Assembly: GCF_026914265.1 (NCBI RefSeq) | Contig: NC_069133.1 | Span: 32,958,817 to 33,022,816, forward strand | Length of the DNA stretch: 64,000 nucleotides | Direction of reading: 5' to 3' | DNA from: Mya arenaria | Taxonomy: Eukaryota > Mollusca > Bivalvia > Myida > Myidae | Shown here: in pieces, positions 1 to 11,692 of the stretch | Layout of the letters: every line of letters begins with the position of its first letter | How positions within the stretch are numbered: the stretch's first letter is position 1 | The notes under the pieces: generated by a model | Seen by the model: the letters and a program-made list of their open reading frames with translations, nothing else | What the model was told of the DNA's origin: nothing | The model's database searches: none | Position numbers and translations under genes: made by a program

Positions 1-201
1 GTCAACGTCGTTTAAATTCTGTTTAGTTTTCGTAAGTTTTCTATAATATATCTTTTTTAGAAGACCTTGATTTAAAAGAGGGAAGTTCAAACGATTAGTG
101 TTTACTTTAAGTATTTTTTACGGGCACAGGAAATATGAACGCTAGTTTACTTAGTGTTTAGCGCGAAATGCCTCTCTAATGGCATTGCGAATACACGAGC
201 A

Positions 202-260
202 GCTATATAAGCCACAGCTGTTAGGGGGTCTCGTCAGGTTGCAGAAAGAATGCGGCTCGA
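202..260 (+). promoter_or_regulatory. Candidate TATA-type core promoter
   Basis: A clean TATA box (TATATAA at 204-210, followed by GCC) lies in a locally GC-richer patch. A transcription start would be expected near 235. The first ATG downstream (250) opens only a 9-codon frame, so any gene served would need a spliced first exon; an AG-GTAAAG donor-like site lies near 335. No downstream coding exon was recognised, so this is a motif-level call only. Confidence 0.25.
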
Positions 261-574
261 ACAATTCAAGTTATTTTATTAAGTGAAATAAAATTACAAC
301 TTCTTCAAGTAATTTGGTAGCGTGTCTCAAATTAGGTAAAGTGTCAGCAATTTCAAAAAGTCTCAAATCATCAAGTTTCTAAATCTAAATAAATGCCAAA
401 ATGTTCCAATTTCGTAGAAAATAAAATGACAGCCGCAGAATAAATGTTATTCATTTTAAATCTATGTAAAATTATCAAACATTTTCCCCAAAGTTTATAA
501 AATAATCAAAGAAAACTAAAACTGCTGCTTGTCTCAACGAAAACCTTAACAAGAATGCCATCTCCCAGCAATTT

Positions 575-730
575 CCAGGGATTTGGCCATAATCTGGCCG
601 AAAATTGGCCGGGTCGTTTTCTGGCCGGTGTAAAAACAGAGCGGCCCATTTTCGGCCAAGAAAAGGCCAACTCTTGACATGACACTTGGCCGTCGGCCAA
701 TAAACGGCCAAAAAAACGGCCAACCCCGCT
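575..730. repeat. GGCC-rich foldback patch
   Basis: Eleven GGCC tetramers occur between 585 and 721. Those on the left are mostly in the form TGGCC and those on the right mostly GGCCA, so the block reads as an imperfect inverted arrangement of one short motif. The outer edges (GGGATTTGGCC on the left, GGCCAACCCC on the right) are roughly complementary. It resembles a short non-autonomous element with subterminal motif arrays. No coding content is supported; the frames open here are accidental. Confidence 0.4.
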
Positions 731-739
731 GTAGCAGAA

Positions 740-3700
740 ACAGCGGCAGCCATATTGGATTTCTATGAAAAACAACACATTTACAGATTTAACATATAAA
801 TATAAACAATTCTCAATCATGACACTAATATTCGCATAAACAGTTAATCGATTAAATGATGCGACATAGCAACGTTCAATCAAGCAAGACGGAAGCTGTG
901 AAACATCCTTCAAAAGATGTACAACAATTCGTTCTCTAAATAACGCGAGTACAATTGTTATACACGAACTCAAGAATAGTTACATAGCAGTTATGCAGGT
1001 CTTAAATTGGTTTTCATTATCATCTGGATTAATTTATCGTTAATCGTAAGTACATGGAATAAACGACATAAACATGAACATGCAATACAAATTCGCTGCA
1101 TCCCTGTCAGATTCATATCTTGTGCCATTACAAATGAAGGAATCTCTACGTAAAATATGCACAGAATTATGCATAAGGCTGCTTACCTAATGTAGTCAAA
1201 TGTATGAAGTTGTGCAAATGCACCAAAAGCATGAAAAGGATGCCATAATCCTAAACATTTGAGAGGTAAGTAAAATGACATTGTTTTATATGGCTTATGT
1301 CCAGATGCGGGTCGCATCAATATGGGGCAAATTACACCGATTCGGAAGTGACTACTATTTTTCCCTTTTGTTTAAACACATAATAAGATGTAATTAAGGA
1401 GGCTTCATGAAAAATAAAGGGTTATCTTAAAGGGCAAATTACACCAATTCGGAAGTGACTTCTTGGGCAGTGCTACATGCCAATTTATTCTTTTTCTAAT
1501 CACTTGACATTGTTATTCCATTTCAGACCATTGGCTACTTTTAAGCATTATATTAATTCGATTAATTACCGATATATTCCTACTTTAACATTTATGTTTT
1601 GACAACTAATTTAAAACGGAACAAAATGCTAAAATGCTATGGATAAAATGTACAGCATCTTTAGCATCAGAGAAAAAATATACAAAACTCTTTTTTCATT
1701 GCATACGACGTAATGGAATCATGCTCATATAAGTCGTTTGTTCTGAATAAATTCGACAGATATAACTCAAGTTGGAAGGAGTCAAACGTTTTAGACTTAA
1801 TTTAGTGCTTTTAAAGCAAACAAATAATCAAAACAACTGCAGAAAGTAAACGCACATCAGCTTGCCTTGAAAAGACAACTCAGAAGAAAATATGTAAGTT
1901 AAATGTGGTTTATTTAGTTTCCTTTAATATTTGTATACAGCTATATATGCTGAAATATATATTTCTTGTGTAAGTTTGCATCGTTGACCCACTTTCGGTT
2001 AGAAACCAGGTCACTCAGCGTCCATTGTTATAATGCTGGCCCTGATACCGCTTATGTAAAACAAAAAGCCGGTCATTAACGGTACGTGAATTTACTGAAT
2101 AATGCACGTTTTTACCGATAAAGCCAGGGTTCTTACGTTTTAATACACCACGATAACGGACCGAAAACACACATTTTGTGCAATAATACGTCATAAGCAA
2201 TAATTTTGCTTTACGGGGGTCCTACTGGTAGCGGCGTGGAAACAGGTGTTTTTAGAAACATAATTTAAAATACTAATAAAACTCCAAAACTAAGCATAAA
2301 CGAAAGAAATTTATTCTTTTTTCGAACACTTGACAGAGAATCAAAGCATGGTCATACCATTCCAGACCACTGGCTTCTTTCCATATTTTTAGGTTTAAAG
2401 CTAAATATTTAAATTCGCCTAGTCCTTTGTATAGATGAAACTTGACGTTAATATTGTATTCTTTTATTCAAACGTGCTGTTGATTACTTTTCTTTCAGAT
2501 CTCATACTCCATAACAGTAGAAACTGTTAATTTTTAATCGTAATGACTAATTATTTAAAAGAATTGATTGTATTTTTTATTGCGTGGAATTTGCTCGCGT
2601 GCCCTACTGCGTTCGTACAGAATAAACACAAGAAACAAAAATGCGATCAATCCTTAAATGGCTTGTGATTTAAAAAAAAAAGTGCGGAACATGTTGGATC
2701 TATACTTGATCATCTTTTTTGTTTACATTTTCACAGCATTGTGGGTACTCGTACACCGGGTGTAATGCAATGTTAACATAAACACACGATAGCGCGATAT
2801 AAAAGTTTAAATTGAGGATCCTAAAGAAATATATCGGGACCTTGAATCTAACGATGTCGAGTGAAACTCCGAGCATAACATTGTTTCAGGTTTACTACAT
2901 AATTATGCAAACATTCACATTTAATCATTGGTATATAAACATAACATTAGCAGTATTGTGTTAATATCATGTGATCTACAGTTCCCATGATGTTTTGCGC
3001 GAAACTTAAAATAGGTAAATTCAGGCCTAGTAGAAATTGAATATCAGTTGTGTTATCTTTAAATGACATGAAGTAACATTTTAATGGTAAAGAATTGGCG
3101 GAGTGAGAGTAGAGAACGAACTTTCTTAATAATTATCATATTACATCAGTTCATATTACTGTCTTCGAATGCTGCCTCATTGGCTGACACATTGTCAACG
3201 CAAAATCTGACGCAGGGAGTGTGTTCCGGATAAGTGACAGTAGGCGGACGTTTAAACACCCGCGAAAGTTGAAATTATTAATGATTAAGCCTAGCACTTA
3301 ATGATTGCATATCTGCACTTCCATTGGCTGAAAATGTAGGTTGTATTCTGAAAAATGAAAGTGAGACAGTGCGATTTTGATTTGTTTAGCTTGTTGTTAA
3401 TGTTTTCTTTCGAGTGAGACACTTTGAGAACAGAAGAATGAGCATTTTGTTTTACCCAAAACCTTAATGTAATACTTTTATTGTTGTAAACTGTTTTTGA
3501 TTTAAAAAATAAAACCATTAACAACATAACTAGTGTCCCGCGTGTTGTACGAAGTCATTAAAATTTCTAAACAATGAACCAGGAGAGTTACTGTAGTTCC
3601 CTGAAAGAATAATGTAATATGGTAACCTTCATCAGTAATGGTTTTCTAATCAAACGATAAATAACTCTTAGCGAACTGTTTTTATTATCTTCGACGATTT

Positions 3701-4190
3701 ATTGTCTACAGTCATTGCTTAAAACATAGTTCCGTATCTTCTTAACATATGTCGCTATTTGTTTATTTACCAGAACAAATTGTATTTAGATAAACGAGCT
3801 GAAATGATAATGGGAGAATTTCCTACAAAAAAGCAAGTATGTGCATTTTGCGAACAACTCAATTATACAGTACCTAATGGGCCCGTGGTCTTGGCAACTA
3901 CCGATGTACAAATTACTAACAAATGACAGAGTCAGTGAACTGCGCATGTGGAAGTGTCAGCCAGTGATGGTAATTTATACACATTGCACATATAGTATAT
4001 ATATACATTATAACAAGGCCTCAAATACCGTTTTTCAAGTTTTTCAAGGAATGCGAAAGTCTGTGGTCGTTACTTTTCGTTTTCATTACTTGAATATTGA
4101 AAGTTTTATGGTTCTAAGCTATTTAAAATGTTTATCCATCTCTGCATGATATTGCAACCAATGGAAATGTCCTAGTGACACAGTCTTAAT
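740..4190. other. No gene recognised
   Basis: AT-rich sequence without a recognisable coding exon, RNA gene or intact transposon. A 61-codon minus frame at 2015-2200 and a 102-codon plus frame at 3841-4149 show no family motif and no convincing splice context. The one local structure is the short direct repeat near 1.33 kb, listed separately. Confidence 0.5.
1326..1464. repeat. Short direct repeat, about 30 bp x2
   Basis: The string GGCAAATTACACC(G/A)ATTCGG and the following AAGTGACT occur at about 1327 and again at about 1434, roughly 107 bp apart with one difference. The sequence between does not repeat further. Origin unknown. Confidence 0.5.
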
Positions 4191-4191
4191 G

Positions 4192-4535
4192 TGAAATATC
4201 TCGTAATTCAGAGATTCTTGGTCCTTATTTAGAGATTCCTAATCACGATAGTATCTTCTAATAACGGGAAACTATTCTGTAATTAAGATACATATACTGA
4301 ATCCTAATCACGGAACTATATCTTTTAATTAGGACTAAGTATTACATAATTAGGAGATCGTTTCTTCTAAGTACGAGATAGTATTTCCTGATTAGGACTC
4401 ATCATCTCCTAATAAGGACTAAGTATATCATAGTTAGGATGCAGTCACTCCTTATTATGAAATAGGATCTCCTAATTATGAATCCTTATAAGGACTGGGT
4501 ATCTCCTAATTATTATCTCCTGTTAACGCGATATC
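4192..4535. repeat. Array of palindromic TCCTAATTAGGA-like units
   Basis: About fifteen degenerate copies of TCCTAATTA(G/C)GA, each nearly self-complementary, follow one another every 20-25 bp, separated by short spacers such as CTAAGTATC. The two ends are loosely inverted: AATATCTCGTAATTC on the left, GTTAACGCGATATC on the right. This suggests a small foldback element built from one palindromic motif. No coding potential. Confidence 0.5.
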
Positions 4536-5448
4536 TTTAAAAAAAATATAGTCCGTGCAACTAGTACGTTTCCAAAGCCACCCACAGTACTGTGGTCCTT
4601 ATTTAATACAAATATAAGTAATAAATGTTTTCACCATGGTTGTGAAAATAAGCACTTAAATAATTTCCCCATAACTTTTCACCATTACAGGTGCCATCCC
4701 TTTTTATATGTCGCAGAAGCACATGTATTTCCATAACCGACACTAAATAATGAACCGTTTTGCCGTTGAAAAATGGGGCCACAATAGCACGTGACTAAAC
4801 CTTTGTTGTTGCTAGCACATATTTGTGGGCCAATGGCAATCGAAGATTTACCCCATTTTCTGGAGTTCCATATCATTATGATGTATATCTGACGATGAGT
4901 ACAAAACATTTATTGTCTTGGTGTATGCATATGTTGGCCAATGATACTAACAAATTCAAACTTTATCATTTTGCACACGCCATCAATTGATGGTGTTTAA
5001 GTACCTGAAGTATGTGAAATAACTACTGTGAAATGGAACAATTTTTAGGCACTGTAAAAAAAGCTCAACTCTTGCAAGTAATTTCGAAATTGGTATATAT
5101 TAATTTTATACGACAAGAGAGTATTCCTAAGTACCTATCTACTATTTCAGTTACCTATGCGCAGCAACCGGAGAAGTTAACAATTCGGACTCGAAGACAG
5201 AGAACGGTTCCTGGGAATGAAAACTGTACTGTCCTGTCCGTAACGCTGAAACAGGCACTGGTCCGCGAAACGACGGGTTTGATTAATGTATGACCCCCAG
5301 CCTTGACTCTCCAACATCAGGCAGGGAGAAGCACATTCTTGGGTTGTGGTCTGAGGTATATTCTAACATTTAATAGGCTAGAAAGAGCATAGTTTCAATA
5401 GTCATAATGTTGAACGTTGATCTCTAACATGTCGTAATTCGGAACACT
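4536..5448. other. No gene recognised
   Basis: An 86-codon plus frame (5033-5293) and a 74-codon minus frame (4685-4909) are open, but neither has a recognisable domain or supporting splice sites. I see no other structure here. Confidence 0.4.
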
Positions 5449-5753
5449 TCGGCCATTTTCCACCAAAAACAACCTCGGATGTATATCATCTGGGGCGGTT
5501 TACATATAAGAAATCATAACATTTAACTATGCTGCCAGTAGATCGCATACTAATTTCAATTTAGCAGTAAATCATTTTGCGTTTACTCTTGGAAATCTAA
5601 TTGTAAATGCAATAATTCACTTCAATGGCAATCATTTTAAACATATGTATACAAATTACACATTAAAAGACTACAGTTAATTAAAATTTTACTAACTTCT
5701 TCTACTGATATACCGGCATACATCCGAGGTTGTTTCGATGGAAAATGACCGAG
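5449..5753. mobile_element. Small MITE with about 45-bp terminal inverted repeats
   Basis: The left arm (about 5449-5490, containing ACAACCTCGGATGTAT) and right arm (about 5708-5753, containing ATACATCCGAGGTTGT) are inverted copies, and both carry the outer block CATTTTCCA/TGGAAAATG. The 215-bp centre is AT-rich and non-coding. No target duplication could be fixed. Family unknown. Confidence 0.6.
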
Positions 5754-5755
5754 GA

Positions 5756-8575
5756 GTTAAAAAATGACATGTCGTTTTATGAAAATCTACTGACTGTCTC
5801 AATCATTCAAACTATTGTATGGGTGGTCTAGTAAGCATGCTTTTTCAAATGAAAATGAACAGTTTTTGTGAGTGTATCTCTTAACTGCGTCGATTTTGTA
5901 AACATTAACTTTATTTTTATTATCAGTGTGTACAGTTTTAAAGATGGGAATGATAATCAACTGTTCGTAACAATTACGGTGACACTGTTAAGTAATGTAT
6001 TTGTAACTTGTAAAAAAGAGACCAAGAATCAACTTTCAATGATGTTTTTTCTATCGCCTAATGAGATGGAAAGTGAATAAAGATCACCGGTCTCGTTTAG
6101 TTTCCAGCAGATAATTTAACGACTGATGAAAACGCGAGAGGCGATATTTCACTTGAGCGGTGAAAGGTGGAACTAATATTGTTTCAAGAGCCGGAAAACG
6201 CAGGCGGCCCGTTGAGAGATCCGTATATTAGCGAAGAGTTTGGGAGTTGAAAATGTCCATATGTGAGATTTATATATGAGAGCCACACATACAACAACAG
6301 TTATCGTCTGCACTTGCAGACTGGTTATGAGAAAGACAACTTTTTAGTCCTTCGTTCCTTCCTACCAACAAAGTTTGAGCTTTCAAAAATATTGAATTCC
6401 AACTTTTGCTAGTTTACATATCCTAGTTTATAATATGTACGAAATAACACTCAGTCGATGAATATCTACCATTTTGCACGTTCAAATAACATCAAATTTC
6501 GAAAAAGGAAGAGAATAAACTACGTGCGACTTTCAGAGCTGTTTTAAGAGCGCCATCGCTCCATGCTGTTGTATTTGGGAACAAAAACTGCTTTGATTAT
6601 TGTATCAGCAGTCTTATTGTTTGGCAAAGTAAGTCTTAACATTTGGGAAGTAAATTTGTGTATTTGTGTGCACAAAATTTCGATGACGTCACTGAAACAT
6701 GAGCACCTTTTGCCCACAGCCCTTCGAGGAAAATTCCACACTTATCAAAACTTATAAAACACACACATGTTATTTAAGGGATGAATTGCGGGGATGATGT
6801 CATTATCGGGGTATGAACGCAATTGGGTTGGTCAATGTGTGTGGAGTCCGAAGGATGATATCAAAGAGTAAAACATTTTATTAAATAATTGTCCTGAGAT
6901 TCGTTACAGAAAAATAACTTTTTTTGGTTCTGATCTGGTTTATTGTCCTTGAAAAAACACAGCGGTGACATCCCTTTCAGAAAATCACGTGATTAAAATA
7001 GTATTTAAACAAAGATTATACTGTACGAGGGGTGATACAGAATTATATATATTCTATACTCGTATAGTTGAAATCCAGCTATGGCAGAAATCTTTTCTGC
7101 GCTCGTCAAGGGAGATCACTGTGTAGGAGATTGCTTTAGAAAATGTGTCGGCTGCTAAACGCATTACCGCACTAAAGATGAACGATTATGAAAAATCGCC
7201 TGAAATGAACCAAAAAGAAAACTGTGCTGGATTTCTATTTAATGAGCAAACTCTTGGTATTATTTATGAAGCGTAAACATAGCTATGTGGCAACCGCTTT
7301 GGAAAGGATCAGATCCGCTACTCGTGTGTCTTTCTGATCACGAAAAACACGATTTTTAGTGGTGCGTGACGCGATCTGAGACTTACCGAACGACAAATAT
7401 GTTTTCTGTAGAAATTCTTGGAAAGTGTTGCATTTATAGAGATGTTTTCTTAATTGCATTATAAGATGTTTATCTAAGCTCATTAACAGATGTGATGTTA
7501 CTGGCTGATAGTTGTGTTTGGTAAGGTATAAACGAACGAGATATTTCAATCGCAGATTAATTGCTGTACTGTATGAGAGGCTGTGGGGATTGTCACAATA
7601 TGCCCATACTTGCAGATATGTCAATACATCAATAACCTTTCAATTGATACGTAAAATGTATTTCACTCCAATGGGTTGGTGATGTCGCATTGGTTTATGT
7701 GCAGTGGATAACACGATATCGAGTACGCCATTTTATTTCTTTTATATACGGGCGTCGTTGTTTAGTTCAAATCTTTTAAATTTACAGCATTTTTTTCTCA
7801 AGCACGAAAAGGCATTTTAATATGGCTACGAAAATAGTGTCATATTTTAACTAATAACAGACTTATTTTCTCATCATTTTTTTCCTACATACTTAGAATG
7901 CGTCCATCTCCAAAACTCGTTAAACTCGACATATGTCAGTAAAAAACGTACAACAAAAATAGGAGAAACAAATACACAAATGTAAAGAACAAAAAACATA
8001 GTATTTTCTCGTGTAAATGAACCAATTGTAAAATGTATGGCATTCTTTGATAGTCAAACCATAAAATAAAAGATAAAACCTTGATACATAAACCATCCAA
8101 AAACACATATCTCAATCTGATAAGTTTTTTTCAGAACCCTCGGGATTACAAATCCTTGCTTATTGCTACACGGCTGGGCTAGTTTGATTTCCCTAGCCCT
8201 AATGCTACCGAAATATAATTACTTTTACATACAGCCCAGTCCGGATAACGTTTCATTCGAATTGCGAGAAATTAGATTTAAACACTGGCTATGATATTAA
8301 TTTCTTGTGCTATGAAAATGTTATTTGGATATCTTTTTGCATCCTGGAAAAGCCATCAGATTTTATCTTCTGGAAAGTTTCGAATGAAAGACCGCCTTAT
8401 CGCCGATAAAACATGAATGTTTTCTCATTACTGTGACTAATGAAAAAGATCATAACATAGAGAAATGTAACAAGATGTTGTAAACTAAGGCTAGTAAAGG
8501 TGCTGTTTTCAGCTGCTCGCGTCTCTCATCAGTAACATTGACGATACCCTCACCAGTGTCATAAGACTCATCCGC
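5756..8575. other. No gene recognised
   Basis: AT-rich DNA. A 113-codon minus frame at 7283-7624 is the longest open frame, but it has no motif I recognise, unremarkable composition and no flanking splice signals that fix it. Overlapping frames at 6544-6757 on both strands are likewise unsupported. A TATA-like run near 6270 is too weak to call. Confidence 0.4.
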
Positions 8576-8579
8576 GAAG

Positions 8580-8730
8580 TCCAAGGGACCGGGGAAAGTA
8601 CCTCGAACCTCGGAATATTCGAGCCAAGCGGGATTGTTAACCTTCATTATAAAGAAAATGGTCCTTTACATCTTGTTCGAGCCAACAATGAATTCGAGCC
8701 AAGCGATTTCGAGCCAACGGGGTTCGACTG
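8580..8730. mobile_element. Tc1/mariner-pogo-like MITE end
   Basis: Read on the minus strand, the block starts after a TA dinucleotide with CAGTCGAACCCCGTTGGC and then repeats TTCGAGCC/GGCTCGAA-type motifs down to about 8580. Ends of this form and a TA target are characteristic of pogo/Tigger-like elements and their MITEs. The other terminus is not clear, so only one end is annotated. The 65-codon minus frame at 8450-8647 reads through it and is not a gene. Confidence 0.45.
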
Positions 8731-8734
8731 TATT

Positions 8735-10255
8735 TATAAACGTCACAAATAGTAACAAATTGATTTTTTTTCTGAATTTGGTGTTTATTTTTAATACTGG
8801 CTAAGGTTTAATCCACTCAAAAATGTAGCAAAGTAACGCAATTATAACACTAAGATATTTCAATTTACGACTATAATAGACTAAGATCTTTATTAAAACG
8901 CCCCGCCCCCCCCCTCCCCACCCCCCTCGGGTATAAGGTAATACTTTTTACAGACCGTTGTTACACAGCCGTTTTTGTACGATATTAGTATGTTATATCA
9001 GTAGTCTTCAGCTCCACTACTAATCGATGGTGCAAAGAAAATGAGCTGTGGGCACTTCCGTGGAGCAGCTGTTCCTTTTGATTATTTGTACACACGTGAG
9101 TATAACTTGCATTTCATTTTATTATTTCTAAAATTCGTAGAATGTGGTTATGTGTAAGAACACATTTAAAACAGGTTGAATACGATTCCTTTAAACTAAA
9201 TATTAAAATAGTATACTGTAGAATAGTGCGAACTAGTTTGTGTACCAATATGTGATCTGTGCTGTTCAACTATATATATATATATTATTCTTTATTTTTT
9301 TACTTTTAAGGATCTTCAAGATTTTTTGTCAGTTTTAATGATTTCTTGATTAAAATTATCACAAATCATTCAGATCCTATACAATTATGGTACCGGTAAA
9401 ATTGGGTAATCAAAATTCCTTTAAGGGTCTTATCGAAAACAATATTGAATAAAAAGGAAATTTAGATTATATATTCACAGAAAATAACATTTTTATGTTT
9501 TCGTAACCATTTATTACCTCTCATTCCTGTAAAACTGAAGAAATAAAACAATATAAAAATACGAGACACAACATTGTTCAAACGATAATACCTGACTATA
9601 AGCATGGTTAACAACATAAAATACATAAATAAACTATCACGAAACTTTATCAATAATATCAACATGACTTGTAAGAGACATACAGTGAAGACTTATTTCA
9701 TAAGTAGTATACTGAAACAATGAGGACAACTGTATATGATTATCAACCCGTTCATGTTCATCGTTCAGCGCCGTAAAACATGATATAAACAATGCTAATA
9801 TTACCATAGAACCTTCTCCGTGGAAGGCACCTTATATTACTGGAACTACACACTTCTGTTCATCACATTACGGTACAATGCACAGTTCATAAACAGCTGA
9901 GAATATCCGTTTGTTGACCGACACTAATTGAAAGAAAAAAGAATTTGTCTAAGGGAAACAACCATACTGAATTAAAATATTCGTAGTCATCATACGTAAC
10001 CTCCCTTAGAACCAAGACCGCAGTAACCCACAGCTTCTTTAAAAAATAATTAAAGTATTCTGTTAAGAGGTATTTAAACATAATTTTGAGAATTCTCGAC
10101 TTCGTTTGAAATGCTGTAATGATTACGGTTTTTTTTTTTTAGATATGTAGTATCTACATTGTTTAATACTAAAAAATACATCAACATATAGAATGAGTTT
10201 TAAAAAGAAGTTAAGACACACTAGTAACCACACAAGTTTAAAATGGTTGTATTCG
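8735..10255. other. No gene recognised; C-rich run at 8903-8928
   Basis: Low-complexity C-rich tract near 8903-8928 and a (TA)n run near 9272-9285, otherwise featureless AT-rich sequence. Open frames of about 65 codons on the minus strand are unsupported. Confidence 0.4.
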
Positions 10256-10260
10256 CTAGA

Positions 10261-10268
10261 TGACGTCA
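10261..10268. promoter_or_regulatory. Full palindromic CRE (TGACGTCA)
   Basis: Exact TGACGTCA octamer, the binding palindrome for CREB/ATF-type bZIP proteins. It lies 1.2 kb beyond the 3' end of claudin-like copy A, with no adjacent start site recognised. An exact 8-mer is expected by chance about once per 65 kb at even base composition, so function is uncertain. Confidence 0.25.
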
Positions 10269-10871
10269 ATTCCCCTGGGAGAGAGCCACCCATGTATCGC
10301 CCTGCTCGTGGGCTTTATCAGTTCTGAAATAATGAAACACATACAAAATACATGAAACAAAATATACTTTTTATAAGATAACAGTTTATTAATCTTAAGA
10401 AAATATGTTAAAAGGGGATTTAAGCCGCGAGTTAAACTATGCCTCTTCGCTTTGTTTTACGAGGAAATGATGAATACAAGTTCTAAAATAGCCATAGAAA
10501 AATACCGGTCGTTCAATTTATACGGTGAACCTTGATGTAAACTCCAATGTTGCCGGGAGGGGGGGGGGCGTAAATAAAAGAAGCGTACCGATTTATCAAA
10601 AAGGGGGGTCGGAAGTGAGATGAAAGCTCGCATCTAACTGATATGTTAAAAGGCGGATTTCAAAAAGGACCTGCATGTATTGTGACATGGCTTGACATGC
10701 GCGAAAGACTACATTCTGCCAAAGAAAACTCATCAACTGATTACTTCAGCTATTATTTAAACTGAAACAATGTAACATTGATGATGCTTCGTTAATTGCC
10801 ATGGAAGAACTTATTTTAAACTCGCGTAGATGTATAAAAAAGACAAGGACTTAGGTCAAAATATTTCCCCG

Positions 10872-11056
10872 TGTTACAAGGTTGCCCACAGGGCTGGAAG
10901 TGTTCGTCGATTATGTACCTCGTGTTTAGCGATGGGCTTAACAGACAAATAGAACATAGTGGCTCGAGATTGTGTCCTTATGGCCGAAAAATGAATTCCC
11001 TAACTGTCAAAGATGAACTTTTATTATTCTCGAAATCAGCCATGGACCAAATGTAG
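10872..11056 (+). pseudogene. Degenerate non-LTR (LINE) reverse-transcriptase fragment
   Basis: The plus-strand reading contains LQGCPQGWKCSS followed about 40 residues later by DELLLFSKSA. This order matches the QG block and the A/YADDLxLLS catalytic block of LINE-type reverse transcriptases. The catalytic aspartate pair is not preserved (the text reads KDELLL), the fragment is about 60 residues and a stop follows. It is a short, old, dead LINE piece; the clade cannot be assigned. A chance resemblance cannot be excluded. Confidence 0.35.
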
Positions 11057-11202
11057 ACATATGTTTTCAATATGCCAGGACATGGAGATACAACTCGGAC
11101 GAGGTATTTGCCTCTCAGCCAAATTGGCGTTGGTTCGAGCTCCACCAAGGAAACTTTCTCATGGCCTCTCAAAATAGACTACTGTCTAGGACTGGTCTGC
11201 AC

Positions 11203-11414
11203 AAGCGGATTCATGGGGGGGGGGGCGCACCCGGCACGCGCCCGCATCCCCTAAAATCGTCCAAGTTTACTTTTTTATTCCAATAAAGGAGAAGAAAAGT
11301 AATAAAATACGCCCAAAATGCACCATTTCGGACTAGAAATTGTTAAACTTTTCTTCGGGGAGGACCCCCAACCCCCCCTCCCAACACTTTTAACCAAATC
11401 TGGATCCGCCCCTG
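11203..11414. mobile_element. hAT-like MITE ending CTGGATCCGCCCCTG
   Basis: The right end is an intact CAGGGGCGGATCC-type terminus (reverse complement at 11400-11414); the left end (GCGGATTCATGGGG near 11206) is eroded. The interior carries matching G-runs and C-runs just inside the two ends. A related terminus, CAGGAGCGGATCCAGG, appears at 62402, so the family is present at both ends of the window. Confidence 0.5.
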
Positions 11415-11462
11415 TTCTTTACCCAGGAAACGGATACATGAACATGATTTGATGAGCTTTCA

Positions 11463-11692
11463 TCACAATCGAGCTAAAGAAATTAGTATAGTATATGTGA
11501 AACGAAGGAGTTTTGATTGTGTATACCTGCATTTCTCTATGAAGGTCCAAGCGTAAAGTACGAATCCCGCCAACTCCACAGCGCTGCCAATACCCAAAAT
11601 GACTAGCGAGTACGGCGTCTTCATGCCTCCTTTATCGTCGATGTCTTTGTAGTCAATGACTGTCATTCCGATCATGACGAACCCTAGAACAC
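11463..11692 (-). CDS. Claudin-like copy A, last recognised exon
   Basis: Follows CCCCAG and begins GVLGFV, identical to copy B. It encodes the rest of segment 3, an acidic loop (DYKDIDDK) and segment 4. If spliced at 11527 instead of reading to the stop at 11463, it ends in phase 2. Confidence 0.7.

Noticed and set aside
5033-5293. 86-codon plus frame as an exon
   Set aside because: No motif or clear acceptor/donor pair; AT-rich first half reads as intergenic.
7283-7624. 113-codon minus frame as a small gene
   Set aside because: No recognisable domain and no splice or promoter support; length is possible by chance in 64 kb.
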